Positions 1 through 7,247 are shown, counted from the first letter of the stretch. The stretch is 16,306 nucleotides of DNA from DASRTE01 sp035316885 (GCA_035316885.1 DATHII010000334.1:1-16306), one strand, 5' to 3'. A program made the numbers and translations. The notes: generated by a model from the letters alone, not told the origin.

Positions 1-2
1 TC

Positions 3-689
3 GTCGCGATCGCCCTGCTGGTGCCGAGCGTGCCGCGGCTCCTGCCGGCCGGCACCCTGGTGTTCCGCCGCGGTCTGCCCACCGTCGTCGCGATGCGCGG
101 TGTCCTGGCCGGTGCGTTCTTCGGGGCGGAGGCGTTCCTGCCCCTGATGCTGGTCCAGGAGCGCGGGCTGTCGACGACGCTGGCCGGGCTGGCGTTGACC
201 GGCGGCGCACTGGGCTGGGCCACCGGTTCCTGGTACCAGGGGCGGCCCGGGCTCGCGGTGCGGCGGGACCAGCTGGTCCGGCGCGGGGCGGCGCTGGTCG
301 CCTCCGGCATCGCCGGACTCGGCCTCGTCCTCGTTCCGGGTGTGCCTGTGTTCCTCGCCGGTCTCGCCTGGACGGTCGGTGCGACGGGAATGGGCATGGC
401 GATGGCGAGCGTGGGCGTCCTGCTCTTCGATCTGTCACCCATCGAGGAGCAGGGCGCGAACTCGGCATCGTTGCAACTGTCCGACGCGTTGTTCTCGATC
501 ACCTTCGTCGGCCTGGCCGGCGTGATCTTCGGCTCTACGCACGAGGCGAGCGGACAGACCAGCCCGTCGGTGTTCGCGGCGATCCTGGCCGTCATGGTCG
601 CACTGGCCCTGTTCGGCGCCTGGGCAGCCGGCCGGGTGCGCACGGCGGACGCGTCACGCGCGGAATCCATGGTGCCGACGGTGCGCTGA
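3..689 (+). CDS. MFS transporter, C-terminal part (5' end outside window)
   Basis: This is the C-terminal portion of a major facilitator superfamily permease, an integral membrane transporter that probably exports small molecules; the substrate cannot be told. The reading frame is open from base 3 with no stop, so the gene starts upstream of the window; the GTG at 21 is probably not the real start. About six hydrophobic segments alternate with short charged loops. A basic loop after a Gly-rich helix (around residues 60-86 counted from base 21) has the WATGSWYQGRP pattern seen in actinobacterial MFS proteins. The tail is short and polar. The gene converges on the lacI-type gene with a 20-bp gap and no clear hairpin. 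The family call is solid; the subfamily is not. Confidence 0.85.
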   Translation, partial: VAIALLVPSVPRLLPAGTLVFRRGLPTVVAMRGVLAGAFFGAEAFLPLMLVQERGLSTTLAGLALTGGALGWATGSWYQGRPGLAVRRDQLVRRGAALVASGIAGLGLVLVPGVPVFLAGLAWTVGATGMGMAMASVGVLLFDLSPIEEQGANSASLQLSDALFSITFVGLAGVIFGSTHEASGQTSPSVFAAILAVMVALALFGAWAAGRVRTADASRAESMVPTVR

Positions 690-709
690 CCTGCGCGCCG
701 GCTCGGCGG

Positions 710-1801
710 TCACCCCGCCCGGGTCGGCGGCGCGACGGTGCTGTCGCGCACGATCAGCTCGGTGGGCAGGCGGACGTGCCGCGCCCGACCCGTCGTGCCG
801 TCCCGTTCGTGCTTGATCGCCGTGGTCAGCGCGGCCACGGCGGCCCGGGCCTTCGCCGAGACGTCCTGTCGCACAGTTGTCAGCGCCGGTCGCGTCCGCC
901 CGGCGAGCGGGCTGTCGTCGAAGCCGACCACGGACAGGTCCGCGGGGACGCGCAGCCCGAGGTCCTCGGCGGTGCGGACGACGTCGTAGGCGATCGCGTC
1001 GGAGAAGCAGAGCACAGCGGTAGGCCGTTCGTCGGTGTCCAGCAGCAGCCGCGCGCCCTCGTCGACGTCTACGGAGTACGGCGCCTGACGCACGACCGTC
1101 GGCCGAATCCCGGCGCGACCGAGCGCGTCGAGCCAGCCGAGCATGCGCTGCTTGGGCGTGTCCGCGGCCGGGTCCGTGTGCGGGTCGGCGACCAGGCCGT
1201 ACGGGCCGTCTGCACCCGCGGTGAGGATGCCGACCTGTCGGTGGCCGAGATCGACCAGGTGCTGAGCGGCCGCCCGGGCACCGGACCGGTCCTCGACGTT
1301 GACGCTGGGGATGCCTGGGGCCGGCGCCTGGTCGACGTACGCGAGGGGGAGCCGCCGGCGGATCAGCCAGTCGAGCGCCGGCGACCTGGTTTCGCAGGAG
1401 TACACCAGCGCCCCGTCCATCGCGACGTCGCGGGCGGGTACCGCCTTGTCCTGTCTGGTCGAGGTGGTCAGCAGCGTCAGCGCGAGGCCGGTCGGCGCCA
1501 GCTCTTCCGCGATCGCGCCGAGGAAACTCGTCGCGACTTCGTCCGTGAACGCGACCCGCAACGAATCCGTGAGCAACACGCCCACGGCGCCGGTGGTACC
1601 CCGGGCGAGGGCCCGGGCCGCAGGATCGGGTCCCACGTACCCGAGCTCCGCCGCCGCGTCGAGGATCCGCCTACGCAGGGTGGACGAGAGCTGGTCCGGC
1701 CGGGAGAAGGCGTTGGACACCGTCATCCGGCTCACGCCGACCCGGTCGGCGACCGTCTGCAACGTCACCCTCGCCAGCGCGCCACCCCGATCCCGCTCCA
1801 T
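710..1801 (-). CDS. LacI-family transcriptional regulator
   Basis: This is a 363-aa LacI/GalR-type DNA-binding repressor. The N-terminal helix-turn-helix (about residues 12-35, VADRVGVSRMTVSNAF) is followed by the hinge helix (PAARALARG, about 60-68). A periplasmic-binding-protein-like effector domain runs to about residue 350, with the usual late motif SVVGFDDSPLAG followed by a TTVRQD stretch. Full-length members are about 330-360 aa. The ATG at 1801 has no good Shine-Dalgarno. A GTG at 1768 (residue 12, starting VTLQTVADRVG) is a plausible alternative start and matches where most LacI proteins begin. The ligand is probably a sugar or similar small molecule, but it cannot be read from sequence. 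A small frame ends 20 bp upstream on the same strand and the two probably share a promoter. The neighbouring convergent MFS gene is a possible target. Confidence 0.92.
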   Translation of the reverse strand: MERDRGGALARVTLQTVADRVGVSRMTVSNAFSRPDQLSSTLRRRILDAAAELGYVGPDPAARALARGTTGAVGVLLTDSLRVAFTDEVATSFLGAIAEELAPTGLALTLLTTSTRQDKAVPARDVAMDGALVYSCETRSPALDWLIRRRLPLAYVDQAPAPGIPSVNVEDRSGARAAAQHLVDLGHRQVGILTAGADGPYGLVADPHTDPAADTPKQRMLGWLDALGRAGIRPTVVRQAPYSVDVDEGARLLLDTDERPTAVLCFSDAIAYDVVRTAEDLGLRVPADLSVVGFDDSPLAGRTRPALTTVRQDVSAKARAAVAALTTAIKHERDGTTGRARHVRLPTELIVRDSTVAPPTRAG

Positions 1802-1821
1802 CCCGGAGAAGGTGAGACCGG

Positions 1822-2028
1822 TCAGCGGACCGGGCTGTACTCAGCCGGCGCGACCGCGTCGGCGGCGCGCTGGAGCGCGCCGGCGAGTGCCGACCGGGTG
1901 CGGAATGTACGGGTACGGCGACGAGCGGGTGCGACGTACGGCACGACGGGCGCGTCGGGGAAGGCGCTGGTGACCTCTCGGGACACAGCGCCCTGTGCGA
2001 TGAGCATGGCGATGAGAAGGTTGTCCAC
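1822..2028 (-). CDS. small hypothetical protein upstream of lacI
   Basis: This is a 68-codon frame that I do not recognise. It begins with a short hydrophobic stretch (VDNLLIAMLIAQGAVS), followed by a Pro/Val segment and a basic, Arg-rich middle (PARRRTRTFRTR), and ends in an Ala-rich helix. No signal peptide or domain is evident. The start is chosen because a GGAGG lies at 2034-2038 on the minus strand, 5 nt before GTG 2028 (a second GTG is at 2031). A TTGACC-17-TACTGT promoter is placed about 35 nt further upstream. The frame runs open to 2430, but the upstream part overlaps the opposite-strand thioredoxin gene and is a shadow. It ends 20 nt before lacI, suggesting co-transcription. It could instead be a structured leader, but the promoter, ribosome site and frame agree. 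Confidence 0.5.
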   Translation of the reverse strand: MDNLLIAMLIAQGAVSREVTSAFPDAPVVPYVAPARRRTRTFRTRSALAGALQRAADAVAPAEYSPVR

Positions 2029-2057
2029 CACGGCCTCCGGTTGGTCTGTCTTCCGGT

Positions 2058-2092
2058 TCTGTACCGCTACAGTAGACCCGAGATCTGTACCG
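2058..2092. repeat. 9-bp direct repeats flanking the -10 box, candidate operator
   Basis: TCTGTACCG occurs at 2058-2066 and again at 2084-2092 (26-bp period), bracketing the -10 box of the lacI-unit promoter. The first copy is also part of a CGGT-N5-ACCG inverted repeat (2054-2066). The placement suits an operator for autoregulation by the LacI-type protein, but nothing in the sequence proves which protein binds. Confidence 0.35.
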
Positions 2093-2097
2093 GTCAA
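2069..2097 (-). promoter_or_regulatory. promoter of the small ORF-lacI unit
   Basis: On the minus strand, TTGACC (2097-2092) and TACTGT (2074-2069) are separated by exactly 17 nt, a strong match to the housekeeping sigma-70/HrdB pattern. Transcription should start near 2062, leaving a leader of about 33 nt that contains the GGAGG before GTG 2028. Confidence 0.6.
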
Positions 2098-2203
2098 GTG
2101 CTTCAGCAGACCAATTTTCACCTCGACTGCGCGCGCCGCCTGGGAATCCGGAGTGTCGGATATGCGTTGACGGTCAGGACCGACACGAGGAGCGACCTTA
2201 TCC

Positions 2204-2575
2204 ATGGCCACGTTGACCATGACCCACGAGAACCACGACGACACCGTCACCGACGGCATCGTCCTCATCGACTTCTGGGCCGAATGGTGCGGTCCGTGCA
2301 AGCGGTTCGCGCCGGTCTTCGAGAAGGCGTCCGAGCAGCACACCGACGTGACCTTCGCGAAGGTCGACACCGAGGAGCAGCGCGAGCTGTCGGCGATGTA
2401 CGGCGTCACGTCGATCCCGACGCTCGTCATCTACCGCGACGGCATTCCCGTGTTCAGCCAGCCCGGCGCGCTGCCGGAGTCGGTGCTCGAGGACCTCGTT
2501 GGCCAGGTGCGCGCGCTCGACATGGACGAGGTCCGCACGTCGTACGAGAAGCAGGTCGCGCAACACGGCAGGTGA
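2204..2575 (+). CDS. trxA: thioredoxin
   Basis: This is a 123-aa cytoplasmic thioredoxin, a dithiol-disulfide oxidoreductase that reduces protein disulfides and is recycled by thioredoxin reductase. The redox motif WCGPC is at residues 28-32. The preceding LIDFWAEW strand and the cis-proline loop SIPTLVIYRDG (Pro at 72) are intact. There is no signal peptide or membrane anchor. Length is slightly above the usual 105-110 aa because of a 15-residue N-terminal and a short charged C-terminal extension. The start ATG is preceded by GAGGAG at 2187-2192, a rather long 11-nt spacing. Redox activity is nearly certain. It is a stand-alone trx: no trxB lies in the window, so it may be one of several paralogues. 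The next gene, an IclR regulator, starts 45 bp downstream with its own promoter signal. Confidence 0.95.
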   Translation: MATLTMTHENHDDTVTDGIVLIDFWAEWCGPCKRFAPVFEKASEQHTDVTFAKVDTEEQRELSAMYGVTSIPTLVIYRDGIPVFSQPGALPESVLEDLVGQVRALDMDEVRTSYEKQVAQHGR

Positions 2576-2608
2576 TGTGGTCGCCCGGCCCCCACGGGCA
2601 GGCGCCGA

Positions 2609-2614
2609 TACGCT
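2609..2614 (+). promoter_or_regulatory. -10 box of leaderless iclR-family gene
   Basis: TACGCT ends 6 nt before GTG 2621, and there is no Shine-Dalgarno in between. This arrangement is typical of actinobacterial leaderless transcripts whose first base is the G of the start codon. Confidence 0.5.
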
Positions 2615-2620
2615 CGAGTC

Positions 2621-3253
2621 GTGGCAGCGGAGACATCGCAGACGCTCGACCGCGGCCTGCGGCTGCTGACACTCCTGGCCGACGCTTCCGGTGGTGTGAC
2701 TGTGACCGAGGTGGCTTCGGCACTGGACGTGAACCGGACGGTCGTGTACCGGCTCGCCGCGACTTTGGAGCAGCACGGGCTGGTGCGGCGCGCCGACGAC
2801 GGCCGGCTCTCGCTCGGCTTTGCCGTGCTGTCCCTGGCGACGAGAGTGCACCCGCTCGTTCGGCAGGCCGCGCTGCCGGTGCTACGGGCGCTGGCCGAGG
2901 ACATGGGCGCCACAGCTCACCTCACCGTCGTCGACGGCGGTGAGGCGTTGGCCGTCGCCGTCGTCGAGCCGACCTGGACCGACTTCCACGTCGCCTACCG
3001 GGTCGGGTCGCGCCACGACCTGCGCCGTGGCGCAGCCGGTCGGGCCATCCTCGGCGGAAGGGACGGCGACGTTTCGTACGTCGTCAGCGAGGGGGAGTTG
3101 CAGCAGGGCGCCCAGGGCGTCGCCGCAGCGGTCGCGGGCGTGCCGAACATCGAGGCGAGTGTCGGCGTGGTCGCCCTGACCGGGCTGGACGTGACTTCCG
3201 CCGGTCCGCGGGTGGTCGCTGCTGCCGCCGAGGTCGCCCGGCGCCTGCGCTGA
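2621..3253 (+). CDS. IclR-family transcriptional regulator
   Basis: This is a 210-aa IclR-type regulator. An N-terminal winged helix-turn-helix (about residues 8-62; VTEVASALDVNRTVVYRLAA is the recognition region) is followed by a wing (DDGRLSLG). The effector-binding GAF-like domain then runs to the end (TAHLTVVDGGEALAVAVVEP; RRGAAGRAIL). It is shorter than the usual 240-270 aa; the effector domain is compact but shows no frameshift. The GTG start at 2621 is supported by a leaderless promoter signal and by the QTLDRGLRLL start normal for the family. IclR proteins often control aromatic catabolism (PcaR, PobR, HmgR), and a PcaR-type palindrome lies before hmgA in this window, so HmgR-like function is an attractive inference. 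The ligand is unknown. Confidence 0.9.
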   Translation: MAAETSQTLDRGLRLLTLLADASGGVTVTEVASALDVNRTVVYRLAATLEQHGLVRRADDGRLSLGFAVLSLATRVHPLVRQAALPVLRALAEDMGATAHLTVVDGGEALAVAVVEPTWTDFHVAYRVGSRHDLRRGAAGRAILGGRDGDVSYVVSEGELQQGAQGVAAAVAGVPNIEASVGVVALTGLDVTSAGPRVVAAAAEVARRLR

Positions 3254-3254
3254 T

Positions 3255-3301
3255 CGTGCTCAGGTGATGGTGACGACTCGTGCTCAGGTGATGGTGACGA
3301 C
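3255..3301. repeat. 24-bp tandem duplication at a gene 3' end
   Basis: A 23-bp sequence at 3255-3277 is repeated exactly at 3279-3301 (one base between copies, 24-bp period). On the minus strand each copy carries the last codons (Val-Val-Thr-Ile-Thr), the TGA and 3' flank of the secreted Ig-like protein gene. The gene therefore stops in the first-read copy and the second lies untranslated downstream. This looks like a recent slippage or unequal-exchange duplication. Confidence 0.9.
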
Positions 3302-3754
3302 CACCGGATCCGACGCGACGAACTCGTCGCCGACCTGACCCACGACCCGGAACTGGTTCTCACCGCTACGCCCGGTCTGCACGTAGGTGCTGAACTCACC
3401 GTTGTCGTTGGTGGTCACCGTGACGGGGTCGTCCGCGTCGGGGAACGTGTCCCAGTCGCTGCCGTTCAGGCTGCGCTCGACCTTGAACTCGACACCGGCC
3501 ACCGGTGGTTGGAGTTGGCCGGTCATGTCGATGTGTTCGCTCGCGGCGACGCTGGACTGAGCAGCGATCAGTGTGATCGTGCTCGCCGGGGCGGCACTCG
3601 ACGCACTAGGGGAGGCGGGCGTCGTCGTCGCGGTTGTGGGCCCGCTCCCAGGGTCGCCGCCGGAGTTGCCGGCGAACGCACCGCCGCCGAATCCGACGAC
3701 CGCGGCCGCCAGCAGGATGGCGACGACGGTCCGCGGAGAGGCGTGGCTGGACAT
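3284..3754 (-). CDS. secreted or membrane-anchored Ig-like domain protein
   Basis: This is a 156-aa exported protein of unknown function. After the start (MSSHASPR) comes a hydrophobic helix (TVVAILLAAAVVGFGGGAFA, about residues 9-28), either a cleaved signal peptide ending at AFA or an N-terminal anchor. A Gly/Thr/Ser/Pro-rich linker follows to about residue 55. The remaining 100 residues look like one beta-sandwich repeat of the bacterial Ig/surface type: alternating strands, GEFSTYVQT, FRVVGQVGDEFVASDPVVVTIT. No cysteines are present. The ATG at 3754 is chosen because it lies just after the lrp stop and immediately before the signal helix; the open frame extends 13 codons upstream into lrp. 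No clear Shine-Dalgarno is seen, so translation may be coupled to lrp (10-bp gap). The 3' end is tandemly duplicated. Confidence 0.75.
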   Translation of the reverse strand: MSSHASPRTVVAILLAAAVVGFGGGAFAGNSGGDPGSGPTTATTTPASPSASSAAPASTITLIAAQSSVAASEHIDMTGQLQPPVAGVEFKVERSLNGSDWDTFPDADDPVTVTTNDNGEFSTYVQTGRSGENQFRVVGQVGDEFVASDPVVVTIT

Positions 3755-3764
3755 CGCCGTACAT

Positions 3765-4280
3765 TCAACCCGCATGACCTCCGCGGTGGGCAAGGGGGTC
3801 GGTGCCGGATTCTCGGGCAGCGGCGGCGACGAGCGGCAGGACCCGCGGGCCGACCACCGTCGACAGGGCTATCAGCGTCGAGGTCCGTACGATGTCCGCA
3901 TCGCTGACCAGGTCGTCGATGACCCGCTGAAGGTCATCGTTGTCGCGGGCGACGATGCGACAAAGCAGGTCGCCCGGCCCGGTGATCGTGTGGACCTCGA
4001 TGACCTCCGGCATGCGCGCGAGATGATCCGCCACGGGCCCGCGTCCGCCCTGTCGGATCTCCAGTGTCGCGAAGGCGGTGACCCGGTAGCCCATCGCCAC
4101 CGGGTCGACCGTCGGGGCGAGCGACCGGATCACCCCCGAGGCCGCCAGTTTGTCCAGGCGGGCCTGGACGGTGCCACGGGCGACGCCGAGACGCCGGGAT
4201 GCCTCCAGAACGCCGACCCTGGGCTCATCGGTGAACAGCCGCAGGATGCGGGCGTCCAGTTCGTCGATGGAACCGGACAA
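3765..4280 (-). CDS. Lrp/AsnC-family transcriptional regulator
   Basis: This is a 171-aa Lrp/AsnC regulator. The N-terminal helix-turn-helix (IDELDARILRLF, then SRRLGVARGTVQARLDKL) is followed by the RAM ligand-binding domain (VTAFATLEI; EVHTITGPGDLLCRIVARDNDDLQRVIDDL). A TTG start at 4280 is preferred: GGAGG lies at 4289-4293 on the minus strand with an 8-nt spacer, and the family usually begins only a few residues before the ELD motif. A GTG at 4331 would give 188 aa but puts the promoter-like TACGTT and a palindrome inside the coding region. The gene is divergent from hppD (about 100 bp), so it is the likely local regulator of tyrosine/phenylalanine breakdown, with an amino acid or hydroxyphenylpyruvate as effector by inference. 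The C-terminus has an unusual Gly/His tail. Confidence 0.88.
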   Translation of the reverse strand: MSGSIDELDARILRLFTDEPRVGVLEASRRLGVARGTVQARLDKLAASGVIRSLAPTVDPVAMGYRVTAFATLEIRQGGRGPVADHLARMPEVIEVHTITGPGDLLCRIVARDNDDLQRVIDDLVSDADIVRTSTLIALSTVVGPRVLPLVAAAARESGTDPLAHRGGHAG

Positions 4281-4298
4281 TCTGTCCACCTCCGCTCG

Positions 4299-4313
4299 CT
4301 GGTCGCTGACCAG
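4299..4313. promoter_or_regulatory. 15-bp palindrome between lrp and hppD, candidate Lrp operator
   Basis: CTGGTC-GCT-GACCAG is a perfect inverted repeat with 6-bp arms. It sits directly downstream of a minus-strand TACGTT (4319-4314) that could be the -10 box of the lrp gene, so it would overlap the transcription start. Length and position fit an Lrp/AsnC autoregulatory site that may also act on hppD, whose ATG is 68 bp away. The binding protein is inferred. Confidence 0.4.
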
Positions 4314-4381
4314 AACGTACAGGCTGACCACGCCAGGCGGCCACTCTTGCCCGGTCCCGCTGCCGGAGGCACAGTCCCGGC

Positions 4382-5596
4382 ATGACCACCATTGACGCTT
4401 CCACGACGCTCACTCCCGAGGAGCGCGAGGCCGATCTCGATCTCGAGCAGCTCAAGCAGCTCGTCGGCCTGGTCGAGTACGACCAGAGCAAAGACCCGTT
4501 CCCGGTCACCGCCATGGATGCCGTGGTGTTCGTCGTGGGCAACGCCACCCAGACGGCGCACTTCTACCAGTCTGCGTTCGGCATGGAACTGGTCGCCTAT
4601 TCGGGACCCGAGACCGGCAACCGCGACCACAAGGCGTATGTGCTCAAGAGCGGCTCGGCGCGCTTCGTCCTCACGGGTGGTGTCGCCCCGGACAGCCCGT
4701 TACTCGACCATCACCGCCGGCACGGTGACGGGGTGGTCGACCTGGCCCTCGAGGTGCCAGACGTCGACAAGTGCATCGCGCACGCCCGCTCTCAGGGAGC
4801 CACAGTGCTCGACGAGCCCCACGACGTTTCCGACGGGAACGGCACCGTGCGGGTCGCGGCGATTGCCACGTACGGCGAGACGCGGCACACGCTGGTCGAC
4901 CGGTCCCGGTACGCGGGTCCGTACCTGCCCGGGTACGTCGGGCGGACGTCGGCTTACCTCAAACGCGACGGCGCGCCGAAGCGGCTGTTCCAGGCGGTCG
5001 ATCACTGCGTCGGCAACGTCGAGCTCGGCCGGATGGACGAGTGGGTCGCGTTCTACAACAAGGTCATGAACTTCGTGAACATGGCGGAGTTCGTGGGCGA
5101 CGACATCGCTACCGAATACTCCGCGCTCATGTCGAAGGTTGTCGCGAACGGAAACCACCGGGTCAAGTTCCCGCTCAACGAGCCGGCGATCGCGAAGAAG
5201 AAGTCCCAGATCGACGAATACCTCGAGTTCTACGGCGCCGCCGGTTGCCAGCACATCGCCCTCGCAACGAACGACATCCTGCGCTCCGTGGATGTGATGC
5301 GCGCAGAGGGCGTCGAGTTCCTGGACACGCCCGACACCTACTACGACGACCCGGTACTACGCGCCCGCATCGGCGAGGTACGCGTTCCGGTCGAGGAGCT
5401 GAAAAAGCGGGGCATCCTGGTCGACCGCGACGAGGACGGCTACCTGTTGCAGATCTTCACCAAGCCGATCGGCGACCGCCCGACCGTCTTCTACGAGCTG
5501 ATCGAGCGGCACGGCTCGCTGGGGTTCGGCAAGGGCAACTTCAAGGCGCTGTTCGAGTCGATCGAGCGCGAGCAGGAACTGCGCGGGAACCTCTGA
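4382..5596 (+). CDS. hppD: 4-hydroxyphenylpyruvate dioxygenase
   Basis: This is a cytoplasmic Fe(II) enzyme that converts 4-hydroxyphenylpyruvate plus O2 to homogentisate and CO2, the second step of tyrosine catabolism. It is 404 aa, slightly longer than most bacterial forms because of an acidic N-terminal extension of about 40 residues. Two vicinal-oxygen-chelate domains are visible: the N-terminal half (AMDAVVFVVGNATQTAHFY, about 44-62) and the catalytic half. The iron triad is intact: His208 in DHCVGNV, His291 in CQHIALAT and Glu372 in VFYELIERHG. The C-terminal helix (GFGKGNFKALFESIE) that gates the active site is present. GGAGG at 4365-4369 precedes the ATG with a 12-nt spacer. It is divergent from an Lrp/AsnC gene. 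The next steps, hmgA and fahA, are in the same window but about 5 kb away. Confidence 0.97.
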   Translation: MTTIDASTTLTPEEREADLDLEQLKQLVGLVEYDQSKDPFPVTAMDAVVFVVGNATQTAHFYQSAFGMELVAYSGPETGNRDHKAYVLKSGSARFVLTGGVAPDSPLLDHHRRHGDGVVDLALEVPDVDKCIAHARSQGATVLDEPHDVSDGNGTVRVAAIATYGETRHTLVDRSRYAGPYLPGYVGRTSAYLKRDGAPKRLFQAVDHCVGNVELGRMDEWVAFYNKVMNFVNMAEFVGDDIATEYSALMSKVVANGNHRVKFPLNEPAIAKKKSQIDEYLEFYGAAGCQHIALATNDILRSVDVMRAEGVEFLDTPDTYYDDPVLRARIGEVRVPVEELKKRGILVDRDEDGYLLQIFTKPIGDRPTVFYELIERHGSLGFGKGNFKALFESIEREQELRGNL

Positions 5597-5636
5597 CGCT
5601 ACGCTGCCGACAGCAGACGCGAAGGAGGCGGTCATC

Positions 5637-7166
5637 GTGCGCGCACGCATACGGACGCTGGGAGGGGCCACGGCGGTGCTCGTCGGCATGTCGGTGCTCG
5701 GATTGCCGGGAGGTGCGCTCGCCGCCGCGCCGGGACAGCCAGGAACACCTCGGTACTCCGCCGGTGCCAGCGGCGCCGGCGACGCCTACTTCCCCTTCGC
5801 GGGCAACGGCGGCTACGACGTCCAGCACTACGACCTTGACATCCGGTACGCGCCGCCGGAGGCCACGGTCCCACCGACGCCGACCGCACAGCTGCGCGGC
5901 CAGCTGGAGGCGGTCGCGACGATTGACCTGGTCGCAACCCAGGACCTCGACCGGTTCAACCTCGACCTGCGCGGCATGGACGTATCGGCTCTCGCCGTCA
6001 ATGGCAAACCGGCCAGCGAGGTGCCCCCGTCTGCGCCGGGGGCGGAGGTCGAGGGCGCCGCATATTGGCAGGTCCAGGACGACGCGGCCCGCATCTGGGA
6101 GCTGACGATCCAGCCTCGGCCCAAGCTCAAGGCGGGCGAGTCTGCCCGGGTCGTCGTCACCTACGGCGGCGAGACGATCAGGCCCACCGACATCGAAGGC
6201 GTTCTCTACGGCTGGGTGACAACTCGGGACGGCGCCATGGTCGTCAACGAGCCCGAGGGCTCCATGACCTGGTACCCGGTCAGCGACCACCCGACCGACA
6301 AGGCGACGTACAGCTATGAGATCACAGTGCCAGAGGGGAAGACGGCTGTCGCCAACGGGCTCCCGCCCGCGCCGCCGGTGACTGCCGACGGCTGGACCAC
6401 CTGGTTCTGGGAGGCCCCCGACCTGCAGGCCAGCTACCTGGCCACGGCCTCGGTGGGCGACTTCGACCTGCGTACATCCGAGACGTCGACGGGGTTGCCG
6501 ATCATCGACGCCGTCGACCGCAAGCTGACGGCGGCCGCGCTCGCCACGACGAACGCGAGCTTGGCCCTCCAGGCCGACATGATCGCGTTCCTCGAGGACA
6601 ACTTCGGCGACTACCCGTTCAACTCCTACGGCTCGATCGTCGACAACGACAGCGTCGGCTACGCACTGGAGACCCAGACCCGACCGGTCTACTCGAGCAG
6701 GGCGGTCGAGTCCACGGTCTTGCACGAGCTCGCGCACCAGTGGCTGGGCAACGCCGTGAGTCCGGCCCGCTGGCAGGACATCTGGCTCAACGAGGGCTGG
6801 GCCACCTACGCCGAATGGATGTGGGAGGACCACACTGGCGGCACCACGGCACAAGAGGCGTTCGACGACTTCATGACGCGGCCGGCCAACGACCCGTACT
6901 GGGAGGTCGTGATCGCAGATCCGGGGCCGTTCGGTCTGTTCCTGGGCCAGATCTACGACCGGGGAGCGGCGACCCTGCACGCATTGCGGACGAAGGTCGG
7001 TGACAGCGCCTTCTTCGCCGGTGCGCAGGAGTGGGTGAGCCGTTACGACGACTCGGCGGCGACGACCGAGGACTTCCAAGCCGTCTACGAGGAGGTCTCC
7101 GGCCAGGAGCTCGACGCGTTCTTCGACATCTGGCTGCGCAACCCGGTGAAGCCGGCGAACTGGTGA
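5637..7166 (+). CDS. secreted M1-family zinc metallopeptidase (short form)
   Basis: This is a 509-aa exported gluzincin related to aminopeptidase N. An N-terminal signal peptide (about residues 1-30, GGALA-AAPG cleavage region) is followed by the saddle-like beta domain and the thermolysin-like catalytic domain. Zinc ligands are visible: HELAH at 363-367 and, after the expected spacing, Glu386 in WLNEGWATYAEW. A candidate catalytic Tyr440 lies in IYDRGAATLH. The exopeptidase GAMEN loop is replaced by GYALET (341-346), keeping the glutamate but not the asparagine. The protein stops soon after the catalytic domain, lacking the large C-terminal helical domain of roughly 850-aa aminopeptidases, so it may have different substrates. 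AAGGAGG at 5622-5628 places the GTG start firmly (8-nt spacer). It lies 40 bp after hppD, where TACGCT at 5600-5605 could be a promoter element of its own. Confidence 0.92.
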   Translation: MRARIRTLGGATAVLVGMSVLGLPGGALAAAPGQPGTPRYSAGASGAGDAYFPFAGNGGYDVQHYDLDIRYAPPEATVPPTPTAQLRGQLEAVATIDLVATQDLDRFNLDLRGMDVSALAVNGKPASEVPPSAPGAEVEGAAYWQVQDDAARIWELTIQPRPKLKAGESARVVVTYGGETIRPTDIEGVLYGWVTTRDGAMVVNEPEGSMTWYPVSDHPTDKATYSYEITVPEGKTAVANGLPPAPPVTADGWTTWFWEAPDLQASYLATASVGDFDLRTSETSTGLPIIDAVDRKLTAAALATTNASLALQADMIAFLEDNFGDYPFNSYGSIVDNDSVGYALETQTRPVYSSRAVESTVLHELAHQWLGNAVSPARWQDIWLNEGWATYAEWMWEDHTGGTTAQEAFDDFMTRPANDPYWEVVIADPGPFGLFLGQIYDRGAATLHALRTKVGDSAFFAGAQEWVSRYDDSAATTEDFQAVYEEVSGQELDAFFDIWLRNPVKPANW

Positions 7167-7235
7167 CGGCTGGTTGACACCCGGCGAACTCACGCACTGC
7201 TTGCCTGGGCGCGGGGTGGCGACCGTCACGCGCAG

Positions 7236-7241
7236 TAGCCT
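7236..7241 (+). promoter_or_regulatory. -10 box of leaderless glcD-like gene
   Basis: TAGCCT ends 6 nt before GTG 7248, with no Shine-Dalgarno between them, the spacing expected of an actinobacterial leaderless transcript. No convincing -35 is seen. Confidence 0.4.
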
Positions 7242-7247
7242 GCAGGT

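Noticed and set aside
776..2170. 464-codon plus-strand frame across the lacI gene
   Set aside because: Antisense shadow of lacI and the small upstream frame; Arg/Gly-rich with no domain pattern.
2171..2182. CGGTC-AG-GACCG inverted repeat upstream of thioredoxin
   Set aside because: Short, and not aligned with a recognisable promoter; could be chance.
2029..2430. Upstream part of the minus-strand frame 1822-2430
   Set aside because: Overlaps the 5' half of thioredoxin on the other strand and crosses the promoter at 2069-2097; only the 3' 68 codons are plausible.
2583..2599. GCCCG/CGGGC hairpin after thioredoxin
   Set aside because: Only a 5-bp stem with a 7-nt loop and no U tract; too weak to call a terminator in DNA this GC-rich.
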